Shown here: positions 1-8,792 of the stretch, piece after piece
How positions within the stretch are numbered: position 1 is the first letter of the stretch
How the letters are laid out: every line of letters starts with the position of its first letter
Assembly: GCA_018896315.1 (NCBI GenBank)
Contig: JAHIMV010000071.1
Location: 1-14,903, forward strand
Source: Patescibacteria group bacterium
GTDB lineage: Bacteria; Patescibacteriota; Patescibacteriia; UBA2591; UBA6264
Direction: 5' to 3'
DNA length: 14,903 bases
Made by a program: the position numbers and the translations under genes
The notes under the pieces: generated by a model
What the model saw: only the letters and a program-made list of their open reading frames with translations
Database searches by the model: none
What the model was told of the DNA's origin: nothing

Positions 1-98
1 ATCAGCTACTTCATTTAAAACATTAACTAAAGAATTGCTCATCTTAATAATATTCTCCTCTTCATTATAGGCTGGGAAAAACGCTGAGATGTTAAATT
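1..98. repeat. 98-bp direct repeat, copy 1
   Basis: Identical base for base to 2293-2390 (offset 2292). It covers the 5' end of the GT2 gene that leaves the window. Identity stops at position 99, just before the start codon region, and may extend left beyond the window. Confidence 0.95.
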
Positions 99-108
99 TT
101 CGCTTCAT
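1..108 (-). CDS. Glycosyltransferase family 2, N-terminus only (runs off left edge)
   Basis: Only the first 36 codons are present, and the 3' end lies outside the window. The peptide opens MKRKFNISAFFPAYNEEENI. This is the first beta strand and the nucleotide-binding 'PAYNEEENI' signature of GT2 enzymes of the DPM1/ArnC/GtrB type, which move a sugar from a nucleotide donor to a polyprenyl-phosphate at the cytoplasmic membrane face. Its ATG (108-106) overlaps the stop of the upstream GT39 gene as ATGA, so the two are probably translationally coupled. Positions 1-98 are duplicated exactly at 2293-2390, where the copy is a dead fragment. Family assignment is firm; substrate is unknown. Confidence 0.8.
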   Translation of the reverse strand, partial: MKRKFNISAFFPAYNEEENIIKMSNSLVNVLNEVAD

Positions 109-2012
109 ATATTTATTTGCCCCAAACTTACTCTATTATCTATAGTTGATAAATTTATCACTTTAACCCTTTGCCAAGTAATAGGAGAATAAAGACCAAC
201 ATATATTGAAACTTTTTTACCTAAAGCCGACTGAGGTATTTTAATTATATAACTCTCATTAATCATTCTATTATCTAACTTTGTCAAATCGATGAAGCCA
301 TTTGAAATGAAATGGTCTTGTCCAAATAAATATTTTCCGTCTTGATCTTCAAAATGAACGAGAACCTTAAATTCGTCAATTTCCTCTTCGGTTTTCTGCC
401 AAACGTAGTCAAGTAAAAAATATTCTTTTGAAAGTGATTTAAAAGAATAATTTATTAAATTAATATTATTATCAAAAGAGATATTATATCTCTTGATTGG
501 CATTAGAATACCTTTTGCTCTAATGTCAAAAACAGCGAAATTATTAGGAAGAAATATCACTGGAAATTTATCTATTAGATACTCTTGAAACTCTTTAAAA
601 TTAGTGATAAAAAAATTTATTTTTCCTGTATTTACAATATAATGTAATCTCTCCCAGCTAATCACATCATATAATATTTCCCGCTGACCATAATATTCAA
701 TAAAAGGAGAAAAAAATGGTTCTGAAAGAGCAACAGTCTCTCCTTGCTGAGAAATAGCCGGAATTATTTTGGCCAACATAAATCTATCTGAATTGGTATT
801 ATTCCATTTATACAATGTATTAATACTAAAAATTGAAAATAGCAAAAAAATTATGACAAAAATTATTTGACCTGCTTTCGAAATTTTAGAAATTACTAAG
901 GCGCAGATGACCGCCAGAATAGCTGAAAAATAGACAACTACATAAATATGATGGAAAACTAATTTGGGGAAAAAAATCCCATAAGCAATATAGAGAATGG
1001 GAATAAAAAGAATATAAATTATTGGTTTCCGCAAGTATTTAAATCTTTGATAATTAAAAAGAAAATACAAAGCTATTAAGAGGGCTGGCAGGGTAAAAGA
1101 GTATAAAAGATACTCAATCAATTTTATATAAAAATGGCTCTGGAAAAGTATCTGCCATTGCATCTGAACGGTAATAGCATGTTTAATAACTCCTACCAGA
1201 GGAACTTGCATATTAACTGGCCATTGTGACTGAATCCCCTTCCATGAACCAGTTAAGAAATAATTGAAAGCAAAAAAAGAAATGAAACAAGAAACAGCAA
1301 TCAAGAGTAAGGCAAAAACCTGTTTATTCTTGTGTTTTAAGATATAACGATAATGGATAATAGTAACCGGGGCTAAATAATAAATCGGCCAGTTAGTCAA
1401 ACAGCCCAGAAAAAAACTAACTAACATCAAATAAAAATGTTTTACTCGGTTTTCTTTAACCCATAAATAATAAAACCACAGAAACAGAAAAATAAGAGGC
1501 ATGGTAATTGTTTCCTTACTAACAAATTTGCCAAAATACTGAGAAATGGGAAAAAATAAATAGAAAAAACTGGCCCATAGGGCTATCTTTTTAGACCAGA
1601 GCTTAGAAACTAAAAGGTAAAAACAAATTGTTCCCAGAAGGAAGAAAAAAATAGAGATTAATCTGCCAATTATTATACCTGATCCAAAAATTTTAAAAAA
1701 TAAAGCATAAATATAAATTGCCATAGTGGGATGCCGTGAGTAATAAAGAAACTGACCAGTTAATGGACTGGTATTGCAGACCGCACCCAATTTTGTCTTA
1801 ACTAGTCCATACTGAGTCAAATTCTGGGCAAAGAAATTGTATAGGCAGGCATCAAATTCCTGTTCACCGTAAAAATCCCGATTTATCTTGTATAGCTGAC
1901 AAACCACTGCCACTACTATTAACAGCAATAAAATAAAAATATATTTATGTTTTTTGACGAAGCTGGTTATTCCCTTGATGATTATTAGTTGCTGTTTCTT
2001 ATTTTTGAGCAT
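105..2012 (-). CDS. GT39/PMT-like polytopic membrane glycosyltransferase
   Basis: A 635-residue protein of GT-C type. The N-terminal membrane helix (about 24-40) is followed by a first periplasmic loop with acidic residues (YGEQEFDACLYN, about 48-59) and the 'YYSRHPTMAIYIYALF' segment typical of the GT39/ArnT-like (PMT_2) family. About ten further membrane segments follow to about residue 400. The last 230 residues are a soluble extracytoplasmic domain rich in beta-strand-like sequence. Such enzymes transfer a sugar from a polyprenyl-phosphate carrier to an acceptor outside the membrane. Its neighbours are GT2 enzymes that could make that lipid-linked donor. Its TGA stop overlaps the ATG of the next GT2 gene. 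It lies inside a 2.3-kb block bounded by 98-bp direct repeats. Acceptor and sugar cannot be told from sequence. Confidence 0.8.
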   Translation of the reverse strand: MLKNKKQQLIIIKGITSFVKKHKYIFILLLLIVVAVVCQLYKINRDFYGEQEFDACLYNFFAQNLTQYGLVKTKLGAVCNTSPLTGQFLYYSRHPTMAIYIYALFFKIFGSGIIIGRLISIFFFLLGTICFYLLVSKLWSKKIALWASFFYLFFPISQYFGKFVSKETITMPLIFLFLWFYYLWVKENRVKHFYLMLVSFFLGCLTNWPIYYLAPVTIIHYRYILKHKNKQVFALLLIAVSCFISFFAFNYFLTGSWKGIQSQWPVNMQVPLVGVIKHAITVQMQWQILFQSHFYIKLIEYLLYSFTLPALLIALYFLFNYQRFKYLRKPIIYILFIPILYIAYGIFFPKLVFHHIYVVVYFSAILAVICALVISKISKAGQIIFVIIFLLFSIFSINTLYKWNNTNSDRFMLAKIIPAISQQGETVALSEPFFSPFIEYYGQREILYDVISWERLHYIVNTGKINFFITNFKEFQEYLIDKFPVIFLPNNFAVFDIRAKGILMPIKRYNISFDNNINLINYSFKSLSKEYFLLDYVWQKTEEEIDEFKVLVHFEDQDGKYLFGQDHFISNGFIDLTKLDNRMINESYIIKIPQSALGKKVSIYVGLYSPITWQRVKVINLSTIDNRVSLGQINI

Positions 2013-2015
2013 AGA

Positions 2016-2292
2016 TTAAAATATTCCAGACCTGTTTTTTAAAAATGTGCATTTTCCTAATAAAATAAATCTATCAGAAACAGGAAGGTGATGAATTAAA
2101 TTGGAACAATAAATAAAATCAAAAGATTCATCCTTAAGATTTAACTCATCTGCTGAAGAAAATATAAATTCAATATTACCTTATGTTGTTTAGTTAATTC
2201 TTTAGCAAAATTTCATGCCAAAGTTTATTTATTTCTATTGACTTTATAAAAAATCTATAGCCACCAAAGTCAAAATAATAATTGTGCCAATC
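2016..2292 (-). pseudogene. SAM-dependent methyltransferase remnant
   Basis: Minus-strand translation in two frames gives methyltransferase-like pieces. Near 2230-2265 is FDFGGYRFFIKSIE, resembling a decayed motif I (normally a GCGxG loop). After a frame change comes SSADELNLKDESFDFIYCSN, then LIHHLPVSDRFILL, ending in TAA at 2018-2016. The 'SFDFIYCSNLIHHLP' stretch matches motif IV and its surroundings in class I Methyltransf_11/23 enzymes, which often sit in glycan clusters. There is no intact frame, the N-terminal part is missing and it is joined directly to a GT2 fragment, so it is dead. Recognition is by eye. Confidence 0.6.
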
Positions 2293-2390
2293 ATCAGCTA
2301 CTTCATTTAAAACATTAACTAAAGAATTGCTCATCTTAATAATATTCTCCTCTTCATTATAGGCTGGGAAAAACGCTGAGATGTTAAATT
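2293..2390. repeat. 98-bp direct repeat, copy 2
   Basis: Exact copy of positions 1-98. Together the copies bound a 2,292-bp unit holding the GT39 gene and the methyltransferase remnant. Confidence 0.95.
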
Positions 2391-2400
2391 CTTTATTCAT
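2293..2400 (-). pseudogene. Glycosyltransferase family 2, 5' fragment
   Basis: This starts MNKEFNISAFFPAYNEEENI and matches the gene at the left window edge through residue 36; only codons 2-4 differ. After 'NEVADDW' it runs into unrelated methyltransferase remnant sequence and stops at 2194. It begins nine bases after the stop of the intact GT2 at 2410-3129, so it occupies a normal operon position. It lacks every catalytic part of a GT2 beyond the first strand. It may be the original 5' end of the GT2 gene, displaced when the GT39 block was inserted or duplicated. Confidence 0.75.
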
Positions 2401-2409
2401 ATTATAGAC

Positions 2410-3129
2410 TCATTTTTTGAATTCTTTTAATCTATAAATAATTAAATTTTTAATAAATTCAAAAATTGTAAAAAATTTGATAAAAGAATCTCTTTTTCCT
2501 TCAGATTTTTTAAAATGGGCTGGTATTTCTTTAATCTTGAATTTTAATCGTCTTGCCTGAATCATTATTTCCGCATCTATAAACCAATCATCTGATTTCA
2601 GATTAAGTCGTTTATAAGCTTTTTTTGTGATTATTTTTGGTTTTGAATTAACATCTTTTATATTAAATCTAGGAAATAATAATTTAAAAATAAAGTTATA
2701 CATATAGGAAAGGTTTTTGCGCTTCCATCCATCTTCTCTTGAAATACGATATGTCTTTACTAGATCGAATTTTCCATCTTTTATTATATTAAAAATTCTT
2801 ATTAAATCCTTGATTGGCATCTGCCCATCTCCATCAATTACGGCCACATAATCCCCTTTAGCCAAATCAAAACCACTTCTCATGTCCCATCCCATCATTC
2901 CTTGCTTTTTTTTTGCTACACATACAATCTTCTGATTTTTCTCTGCTAAATTTTTCACAACTTGGGGAGTTTTATCGTCCTTATCATCATAATTTCCAAC
3001 TAATACTATCTCGTAATTATCTATATTATTATCTTTCAATGCTCTTAATACCTTTTTTACAAACTCAATAATAAAATACTCTTCTTTATAGCATAAAATT
3101 ATAATCGAAAAAATCTTTTCTTTATACAT
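2410..3129 (-). CDS. Glycosyltransferase family 2 (DPM1/ArnC-like)
   Basis: A 239-residue soluble GT-A fold enzyme. It opens with FSIIILCYKEE (strand 1, nucleotide site). The metal-binding DxD is D99-G-D101 in VAVIDGDGQMP, followed by the usual acceptor-side motif DDWFIDAEIMIQA (about 181-193), characteristic of polyprenyl-phosphate mannosyl/glucosyl transferases. There is no C-terminal membrane pair, so it resembles the short dolichyl-phosphate mannose synthase form. The likely role is loading a sugar onto a lipid phosphate for the GT-C enzymes of this operon. The ATG follows directly on the TAA of the epimerase gene (no gap), so it is co-transcribed and probably coupled. The exact sugar is not readable. 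Confidence 0.85.
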   Translation of the reverse strand: MYKEKIFSIIILCYKEEYFIIEFVKKVLRALKDNNIDNYEIVLVGNYDDKDDKTPQVVKNLAEKNQKIVCVAKKKQGMMGWDMRSGFDLAKGDYVAVIDGDGQMPIKDLIRIFNIIKDGKFDLVKTYRISREDGWKRKNLSYMYNFIFKLLFPRFNIKDVNSKPKIITKKAYKRLNLKSDDWFIDAEIMIQARRLKFKIKEIPAHFKKSEGKRDSFIKFFTIFEFIKNLIIYRLKEFKK

Positions 3130-4014
3130 TTATTCTTGAATAATTTTTTTAATTCCATTTTCAAATTTACAAGGATTGAAATTTAAATCAACTTTAGCAG
3201 CATCTATATTTATTGGTTTTTTACACAATAATCTGGGGATTTGATCTCGGACTACAAAATTTATATTTAAAATATATAATAAATATGTTAAAAATCTCAC
3301 TATAAATAAAGGAATAAAAATCTTTAATCTTTTTAGTTTTAATATACTGACCAAATAATCAATTATATCAATATATGAAATTTCTTCAGGTCCAGCAATT
3401 ACATATTTTTTTTTATATATATTATCGTATTTAACTGAATTAATAATTACATTAACAATATCATCAATAAACACAGGACTTAATAAATATTGGCCGTTTC
3501 CAATAATTGGTATAAGATAGTTTTTTTTAATTAAATTAATTAAACGAGAAATAGCTTCTTTCTTTCCAGCTCCATATACTTCTGCTAATTGTAAAATAAT
3601 CCAATTATTTTTATATTCCTGGACATTTTTTTCAGCAAAAAATTTAGATTGCCCATATTCTCCTCCTTGTTCACATGCCGTACGTGAACTTATATATATA
3701 AATTTTTTCACATTATTTTTTTCAGAAGCTTTAAGTAAATTCTGAGTCCCAATAGTATTAATTTTGAAATATAATTCTTTCTTATTTGTATGCGTTATAC
3801 CTGCTAAATGAAGCACTATATCAATATTTTTAGTGGCTTTAAATAGGCTGTTTAAATCTAGTAAATTCCCTTTAATAATTTCTATTTTAGAATCCTTAAA
3901 ACAACTTTCTTCTTTTTTAACCAAAACTCTTATTTTTATTTCATTTGACTGCAATAATTTTTTAATTAAATTTTCTCCAATTTTTCCTGTACCTCCGGTA
4001 ATTAAAAGTTTCAT
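3130..4014 (-). CDS. NAD-dependent epimerase/dehydratase (extended SDR)
   Basis: A 294-residue extended short-chain dehydrogenase. The Rossmann glycine motif GGTGKIG lies at residues 7-13, DIVLHLAG (about 65-72) is the NNAG-type motif, S109/S110 are the catalytic serine region, and Y120-G-Q-S-K124 is the YxxxK pair. Members act on nucleotide-sugars (UDP-glucose/galactose epimerase, dehydratase and reductase types) in the cytoplasm. The length and the NAD-binding half are complete. The substrate-binding half is short and divergent, so the reaction is not assigned. It sits between a GT-C gene (13-nt gap upstream) and the GT2 (zero gap downstream), so it probably supplies the modified sugar used by this operon. 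Confidence 0.85.
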   Translation of the reverse strand: MKLLITGGTGKIGENLIKKLLQSNEIKIRVLVKKEESCFKDSKIEIIKGNLLDLNSLFKATKNIDIVLHLAGITHTNKKELYFKINTIGTQNLLKASEKNNVKKFIYISSRTACEQGGEYGQSKFFAEKNVQEYKNNWIILQLAEVYGAGKKEAISRLINLIKKNYLIPIIGNGQYLLSPVFIDDIVNVIINSVKYDNIYKKKYVIAGPEEISYIDIIDYLVSILKLKRLKIFIPLFIVRFLTYLLYILNINFVVRDQIPRLLCKKPINIDAAKVDLNFNPCKFENGIKKIIQE

Positions 4015-4027
4015 AAATTTTTATTTA

Positions 4028-5746
4028 TTATGGAATTAAAACGGGATTAAGCCAATCTGTGTGGTCACAATCAATTCCATCTCCACCGTCTTGAGTAATT
4101 AATGATAATATATTAATATCTTTAACTAAAACCTTAATGTGTTTTGGCGATTGATGTTTAATAATCCCGCTGTCATAAAGTATTTTATTATCTCCTAAAA
4201 TTATAAAACGGGCGTTATTATTACAAAAACTTTCATTATCTAGTCCAAAATCTGTTTCAAAATATTTAAATTTCTTATTCAAATGATATTGGTGTTCTGA
4301 ATTAGAATGTACACCCAAACCTTTAAAATAAATAAATTTATCAACTATTAATCTGTTATTCTCAACGCTTTTATTAATATGTAATGTTCCCCAATCTTGA
4401 CTGCTCTTGATGGGAGATAACTCTGTTAAATCCAAACGAGAATGTTTATTTTTCAAATATGTCCCTCCTGTGATTATCATAACAATTCCCAAAATTATTA
4501 AAAGCGTCTTTTTATTTATATTTTTTAAAACGATAATTAAAAGATAAATAAAAATAATAAGATTAATAATTGAAAAAATAATTGTTATTATGGGTGATAA
4601 TTCAAAAAATTGAGCCACAGTAGGTGTGTTTTCTGGATAAGCGATAGAAAGACTGGATAACAATGTACCGACTGAAATTAAAGAAATTATTACATAAGCA
4701 ACTTTTTTTGCGTAACCATTTTTGAAAGCTAAAATCATAAAAGCGAAAAATGGAAAAATATAACGCTCGTGCATTTGGGTAAACAATATAAAAAAACACA
4801 AAGCAAGAAAAGCAAATCCAAAATAAAAATCTTGTCTATGTTTATTCCAATCTTTTTTTCTAAAATAAACTAATAGAATAGCATAACACAAAAAGAACAG
4901 AAAAAACCCAATGGTTTTATATGTACCTAAACCTAAAAGATTCATTTGATCAGAAATACTTGTGCCTTGAGCATTAGTTATTAACCACCAGAGATTATGA
5001 GCATGCATTGAAGCAAAAGGATAACTATTTGCCGCCCCCAAATAAACATTAATCACACTCTGCAAATTGCCTTTTATTATAAATGGTAGAAGAACCACAA
5101 AAACGGTTGCCATGGCTGAACTAATGCCTTGTATCACGGCCTTTAATCCTTTTTGACGCCAAGTAATAAAAAGGATTAAAGGAATAAAAATTATCGCTTG
5201 TATCTTTATTAAACAAGCTATAGCTAATAAAATATATGACCATTTAATCTTTTTTTTCAACAATAAAGACACTGAAAAAAGTAAAACAAAAACCATTATT
5301 GAATCAACTTGTCCCCACCAAGCAGAATTAATAAAAATTGCCGGATTAAAAGCGTAAGCAAGCATTGCCAGATAAGCAATTTTAAATTTGTATTTCTCTT
5401 TTATTAAAAAGAAAATTAAAGTTGCTGTTCCTAAATCAGCTAAAATAGCGGGCAATTTTAATAAAAATTGGAGAAAATAGGTTCCTTCGAGAAGAGTTGG
5501 ATAAAAAATCTTATAAACCGAACTAATTAACTTAAGAATATAAAAATAGCCCGGCGGGTAGTCACTCCACATATTGGCATAAATACCAGTCACTCCATAA
5601 TTTACCGCGCCAAAACACCATTCTTTAAACCAGAAAATATCCCTTTCATAGCCAGGTAAATGAATTAATAAAAACCTAACAATAAAAGCTCCTAAAATCG
5701 CTCCTACGAATAAAATTAATTGTTTTTTAGAAAATCTTTTTTTCAT
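4028..5746 (-). CDS. GT-C mannosyltransferase-like protein with C-terminal NPCBM domain
   Basis: 572 residues from ATG 5746. A TTG nine codons upstream would also read, but it lies deeper in the preceding gene. The first ~430 residues hold about ten membrane segments with GT-C/Gpi18-like (COG5542) signatures: an early 'ERDIFWFKEW' loop, SDYPPGYFY, NPAIFINSAWWGQVDS and FTQMHERYIFPF. Residues about 438-572 form an NPCBM (PF08305-type) beta-sandwich: DWGTLHINKSV, YFKGLGVHSNSE, FETDFGLDN, FIILGDNKILYDSG and DGGDGIDCDHTDWLNP. NPCBM domains bind carbohydrate. Here the domain would face outward, after the last helix. It overlaps the upstream gene by 20 nt and lies 13 nt before the epimerase gene. 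The fusion is unusual; each half is recognised with good confidence. Confidence 0.85.
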   Translation of the reverse strand: MKKRFSKKQLILFVGAILGAFIVRFLLIHLPGYERDIFWFKEWCFGAVNYGVTGIYANMWSDYPPGYFYILKLISSVYKIFYPTLLEGTYFLQFLLKLPAILADLGTATLIFFLIKEKYKFKIAYLAMLAYAFNPAIFINSAWWGQVDSIMVFVLLFSVSLLLKKKIKWSYILLAIACLIKIQAIIFIPLILFITWRQKGLKAVIQGISSAMATVFVVLLPFIIKGNLQSVINVYLGAANSYPFASMHAHNLWWLITNAQGTSISDQMNLLGLGTYKTIGFFLFFLCYAILLVYFRKKDWNKHRQDFYFGFAFLALCFFILFTQMHERYIFPFFAFMILAFKNGYAKKVAYVIISLISVGTLLSSLSIAYPENTPTVAQFFELSPIITIIFSIINLIIFIYLLIIVLKNINKKTLLIILGIVMIITGGTYLKNKHSRLDLTELSPIKSSQDWGTLHINKSVENNRLIVDKFIYFKGLGVHSNSEHQYHLNKKFKYFETDFGLDNESFCNNNARFIILGDNKILYDSGIIKHQSPKHIKVLVKDINILSLITQDGGDGIDCDHTDWLNPVLIP

Positions 5747-7943
5747 TTTTAAATAAAAGGCCAATAAAAGCAATTAATCCCATAAAGAATAAAACAGACT
5801 TAATTTTTCTTGGCTGATAAAACGCTTTAACAGTATGTTCTCCTGGCTCAATTTTAACACCAATCATTCCTGGTGAAAGCATTATCTTTTCTTTTTCTTC
5901 ACCGTCAATTAAAATGTGCCAATTAGGATGATAGTTCACTTTAAAAAGCAAAAAAGAATCTTTTAAAGCTGTAAATTCTGCTTGATAAACCTCTTTGTTT
6001 TTACTTTCATTATTTATCTGACCCAAATTCTCTTTTTGCAAAAAAGAAAATTTATCAAATAATGGATCGTCATCAAAAATATGATGCTCATTATTTTCAT
6101 TAATTTCTAATGTTTTATAAGTATAACTATATTTATTTTTAGCAATTATTTGATTGTCGTATTTTTGCTCAAATGATTTAGGCTTAACGCTCATAAAATG
6201 TTTTATTTCTAATAGATTACTTGTTTTCCAAAGCATATTAAAATTCCAAGAATTATTTTTGTCAGCCTGTAATAAGATATCTGAATTCACTAAGTCAAAA
6301 TAACCGCTCGTTTTAATTTCATAAAGAATATGCCGGCCACTTTGAAAAATTGGCTTAACAAAATCCGGCCATTCTTTACTTTCGTCAGAAATTACATATC
6401 TAACATTATATAATTCATAATTAGATAACTCATATTCTCTAAAATTATTTTGAAAATCATTTATAGGAGCCCAACTAAACATAATATAACCAATATTCTC
6501 TATTTGATGAGCACCTAAAAGGAGAACACATTGAGATTCTCCTATCTTATAATCACGTCCCCAGTTAGCCATTCTTCCACAATAAACACGGCCTTGAGGA
6601 AGGGTTTTAATTTTATCCAGAACCTTTTCAAAATCCGGCCATTCTTTATTAAATCTTAATCCAATAGATTTAGCTAAATCACCACTATTTAATAAATAAC
6701 TGCCTCTTTCTTTAAAAACAGGGAAACTAATCAATAAAACAAACAATAACATACAAATAAACTTTTGTTTTAAAGAAAGTTTATTTATAATCCTTATTCT
6801 CTGCCAAATAAACTCCATCCCTGCTCCAATACATAAAATTACAAAAAAATGCAGTCCATTAATCAATCTTGACAAATGGATTACATTGCCCATTGGCAAT
6901 AAATCAATAAATTTACCCCATGTCGGCCTTCCAAAATATAAGAAAAACCAAAAAATAAATCCATAAAATATAAGTCTATAACATCCTCCATGTTTTTTAT
7001 CCAAAGATTTGTATAAAGAAAAAAGTAAACCAGCAATGCAAAGGATTGTCATTATTGGAAATCTTCCAAAGTCTAAAAATTCTCCGCTAATAAATTTGGT
7101 TATTATTTCCTGGTGACCGTATGAATCAAATTTTTCTATTGGTTCGTAAACACTTCTATAATGAAATCCTGAATCTACAATCAAAGGCAACCAGAAATAC
7201 GAAGTAACTACCGCTATAATAAAAAACATTAAGACTAATCGTCGTATACTTTTAAACAACGAGCTTTTTTTTGTTTCTCTAAGAATAAGAAATAAACAAA
7301 TAATACAACCGATATAACCAAAAAGAATATGGGAAAAAAGAGTTAACATAAAAAATATTAATGCTAATCCATAATATTTTCCTGTTTTTAAAGAAACCGC
7401 TACTCTGGCTATGAATAAAGGCATAAAAAACATACCGAATAATTGAGAATACATGCCCCATCCTTTAAATATATAACTACCATATTCCCAACCATACGAA
7501 CCGTTAACGGAAATTCCTAAACTAAATAAAGCGGAAAAAGCGGATAAATACCTATTAAAACCGATTTTCCTTAAACTATAATAAATAACAAGTGGAAAAA
7601 ATACCAAAAGCAGATAAATCAACAAATGCATAATCAATTGCATAGATAGACCTCCATTAAAAATTCTGTAAATCAAAGCCGTTATTAAAGATGGCAAAAA
7701 TTGATATTCGTGAAATACTGGAGATCCACCTGACCAGTAAGGAATCCAATAATCTAATAAATTAGATTCAAAAATTTGATTCTCCACGCTTTTTGCTAAT
7801 CCTATATGAAAAGTATTATCATTAACATCGGGACTATTAGCAATAAGCTCTGGAAAATAAAAAATAGCTGTAAAAATTACAGGGATAAATACAATTAAAT
7901 AAATTATCCACTTTTTAGAAGGTTCTCTTTCTTTGTGTTTCAT
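5727..7943 (-). CDS. YfhO / PTPS-related large membrane protein (GT-C-like)
   Basis: A 738-residue protein and the first gene of the minus-strand glycan cluster. The N-terminal helix (about 12-30) is followed by a loop with DVNDNTFHIGLAKSV and then SGGSPVFHEYQFLPSLITAL. This is the pattern of the '6-pyruvoyl-tetrahydropterin synthase related' membrane family (PF10131), which despite its name looks like a GT-C transferase. About twelve helices follow to residue ~410. A ~290-residue outer domain ends in NYHPNWHILIDGEEKE and a final helix, as in YfhO-type proteins. The likely role is sugar transfer from a lipid carrier onto a cell-surface glycan; this is inference. The 3' end overlaps the next gene by 20 nt. 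I see no clear promoter or ribosome site before its ATG in 7944-8171. Confidence 0.7.
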   Translation of the reverse strand: MKHKEREPSKKWIIYLIVFIPVIFTAIFYFPELIANSPDVNDNTFHIGLAKSVENQIFESNLLDYWIPYWSGGSPVFHEYQFLPSLITALIYRIFNGGLSMQLIMHLLIYLLLVFFPLVIYYSLRKIGFNRYLSAFSALFSLGISVNGSYGWEYGSYIFKGWGMYSQLFGMFFMPLFIARVAVSLKTGKYYGLALIFFMLTLFSHILFGYIGCIICLFLILRETKKSSLFKSIRRLVLMFFIIAVVTSYFWLPLIVDSGFHYRSVYEPIEKFDSYGHQEIITKFISGEFLDFGRFPIMTILCIAGLLFSLYKSLDKKHGGCYRLIFYGFIFWFFLYFGRPTWGKFIDLLPMGNVIHLSRLINGLHFFVILCIGAGMEFIWQRIRIINKLSLKQKFICMLLFVLLISFPVFKERGSYLLNSGDLAKSIGLRFNKEWPDFEKVLDKIKTLPQGRVYCGRMANWGRDYKIGESQCVLLLGAHQIENIGYIMFSWAPINDFQNNFREYELSNYELYNVRYVISDESKEWPDFVKPIFQSGRHILYEIKTSGYFDLVNSDILLQADKNNSWNFNMLWKTSNLLEIKHFMSVKPKSFEQKYDNQIIAKNKYSYTYKTLEINENNEHHIFDDDPLFDKFSFLQKENLGQINNESKNKEVYQAEFTALKDSFLLFKVNYHPNWHILIDGEEKEKIMLSPGMIGVKIEPGEHTVKAFYQPRKIKSVLFFMGLIAFIGLLFKNEKKIF

Positions 7944-8171
7944 GCCAATATTTTATATCAATTAAATCAAGCTACTAAATTAATGTTTGATTAAACTATA
8001 AACCAGAATCAAAAATAAAAACCAAAATAACAATATGCCAAAATTGGTCCTTAAAAATATCTTTCATTAAAAATGATAAACAAATTCGTTTGCCTGCTTA
8101 ATAATTAATAAAATAATGAAATACAAAAATCCTATATCAAAATTTGGAATAGACACGCATTTACTATTATT

Positions 8172-8792
8172 TTATAAATATATAATCTCTTTCACTTCAT
8201 TGCGAAAAAATTTTTCCATTTCTTGCTTAGTAACTGGTTTTTTCAAAAAATCAATTTGCATGTCTTGTACGTCTTCTGGATGAATTAACTGCTCTAAAAA
8301 TAAACGAGGATTAAACTCGCGTTTATACTTTTTTTGACTTAACTTGATAATTTTTTCCAAAGTTACATGTTTTTCTTTCAAAATATAATATAAATCAATG
8401 TAATCTTTTAGAGTTTCCCTTCTGCCCATAGTATAGGCCTTCATTACAGCAATTTCTGAAATTTTTGAAATACTTACTCCTTGATATTTAATCAGTTTAA
8501 AAAGCAAAGGAAAAGGGTATTTAACAAAATCTACTTTAGTACGATCAATAGTGACGCTTAATTGTTCTGAGTGCTCTCTAATTACCTCTATTTTTGAACC
8601 TTTAAAAATTCTCCTAACCTTGTTTAAAACCCGTAGAGTAATATCCTTTTTCGAAAATAAATCAAAATCAACAGAAATTCGATGGCCAATTTGCAATGCC
8701 AAAGCTGTCCCACCAACTAAATAAAACTCTGGAAATTTATCTAATTTTTCAAATACCCATTTTTGCTTTGATGTAATCGTTTCTAGATGCAT
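8172..8792 (-). CDS. AbiEii/AbiGii-family nucleotidyltransferase toxin
   Basis: A 206-residue protein with the nucleotidyltransferase signature: LVGGTALALQ (25-34; G27, G28), then SVDFDLF (40-46; D42 and D44) and a third acidic residue D88 in KVDFVKY. The family-typical helical motif EIAVMKAYTMGRRETLKDYIDLYYIL (about 113-138) keeps K118, R124/R125, K129-D130 and D133. AbiEii/MenT enzymes add nucleotides to RNA targets such as tRNA and act as toxins in type IV-like toxin-antitoxin or phage-abortive systems. Its first 44 nt overlap the 3' end of the small gene before it, a strong sign of coupled expression. All expected residues are present, so it looks intact. Confidence 0.85.
   Translation of the reverse strand: MHLETITSKQKWVFEKLDKFPEFYLVGGTALALQIGHRISVDFDLFSKKDITLRVLNKVRRIFKGSKIEVIREHSEQLSVTIDRTKVDFVKYPFPLLFKLIKYQGVSISKISEIAVMKAYTMGRRETLKDYIDLYYILKEKHVTLEKIIKLSQKKYKREFNPRLFLEQLIHPEDVQDMQIDFLKKPVTKQEMEKFFRNEVKEIIYL

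Noticed and set aside
3833..4039. Short frames inside glycan genes (also 4602-4799 and 7279-7461)
   Set aside because: Out-of-frame or antisense shadows of well-supported GT-C and epimerase genes.
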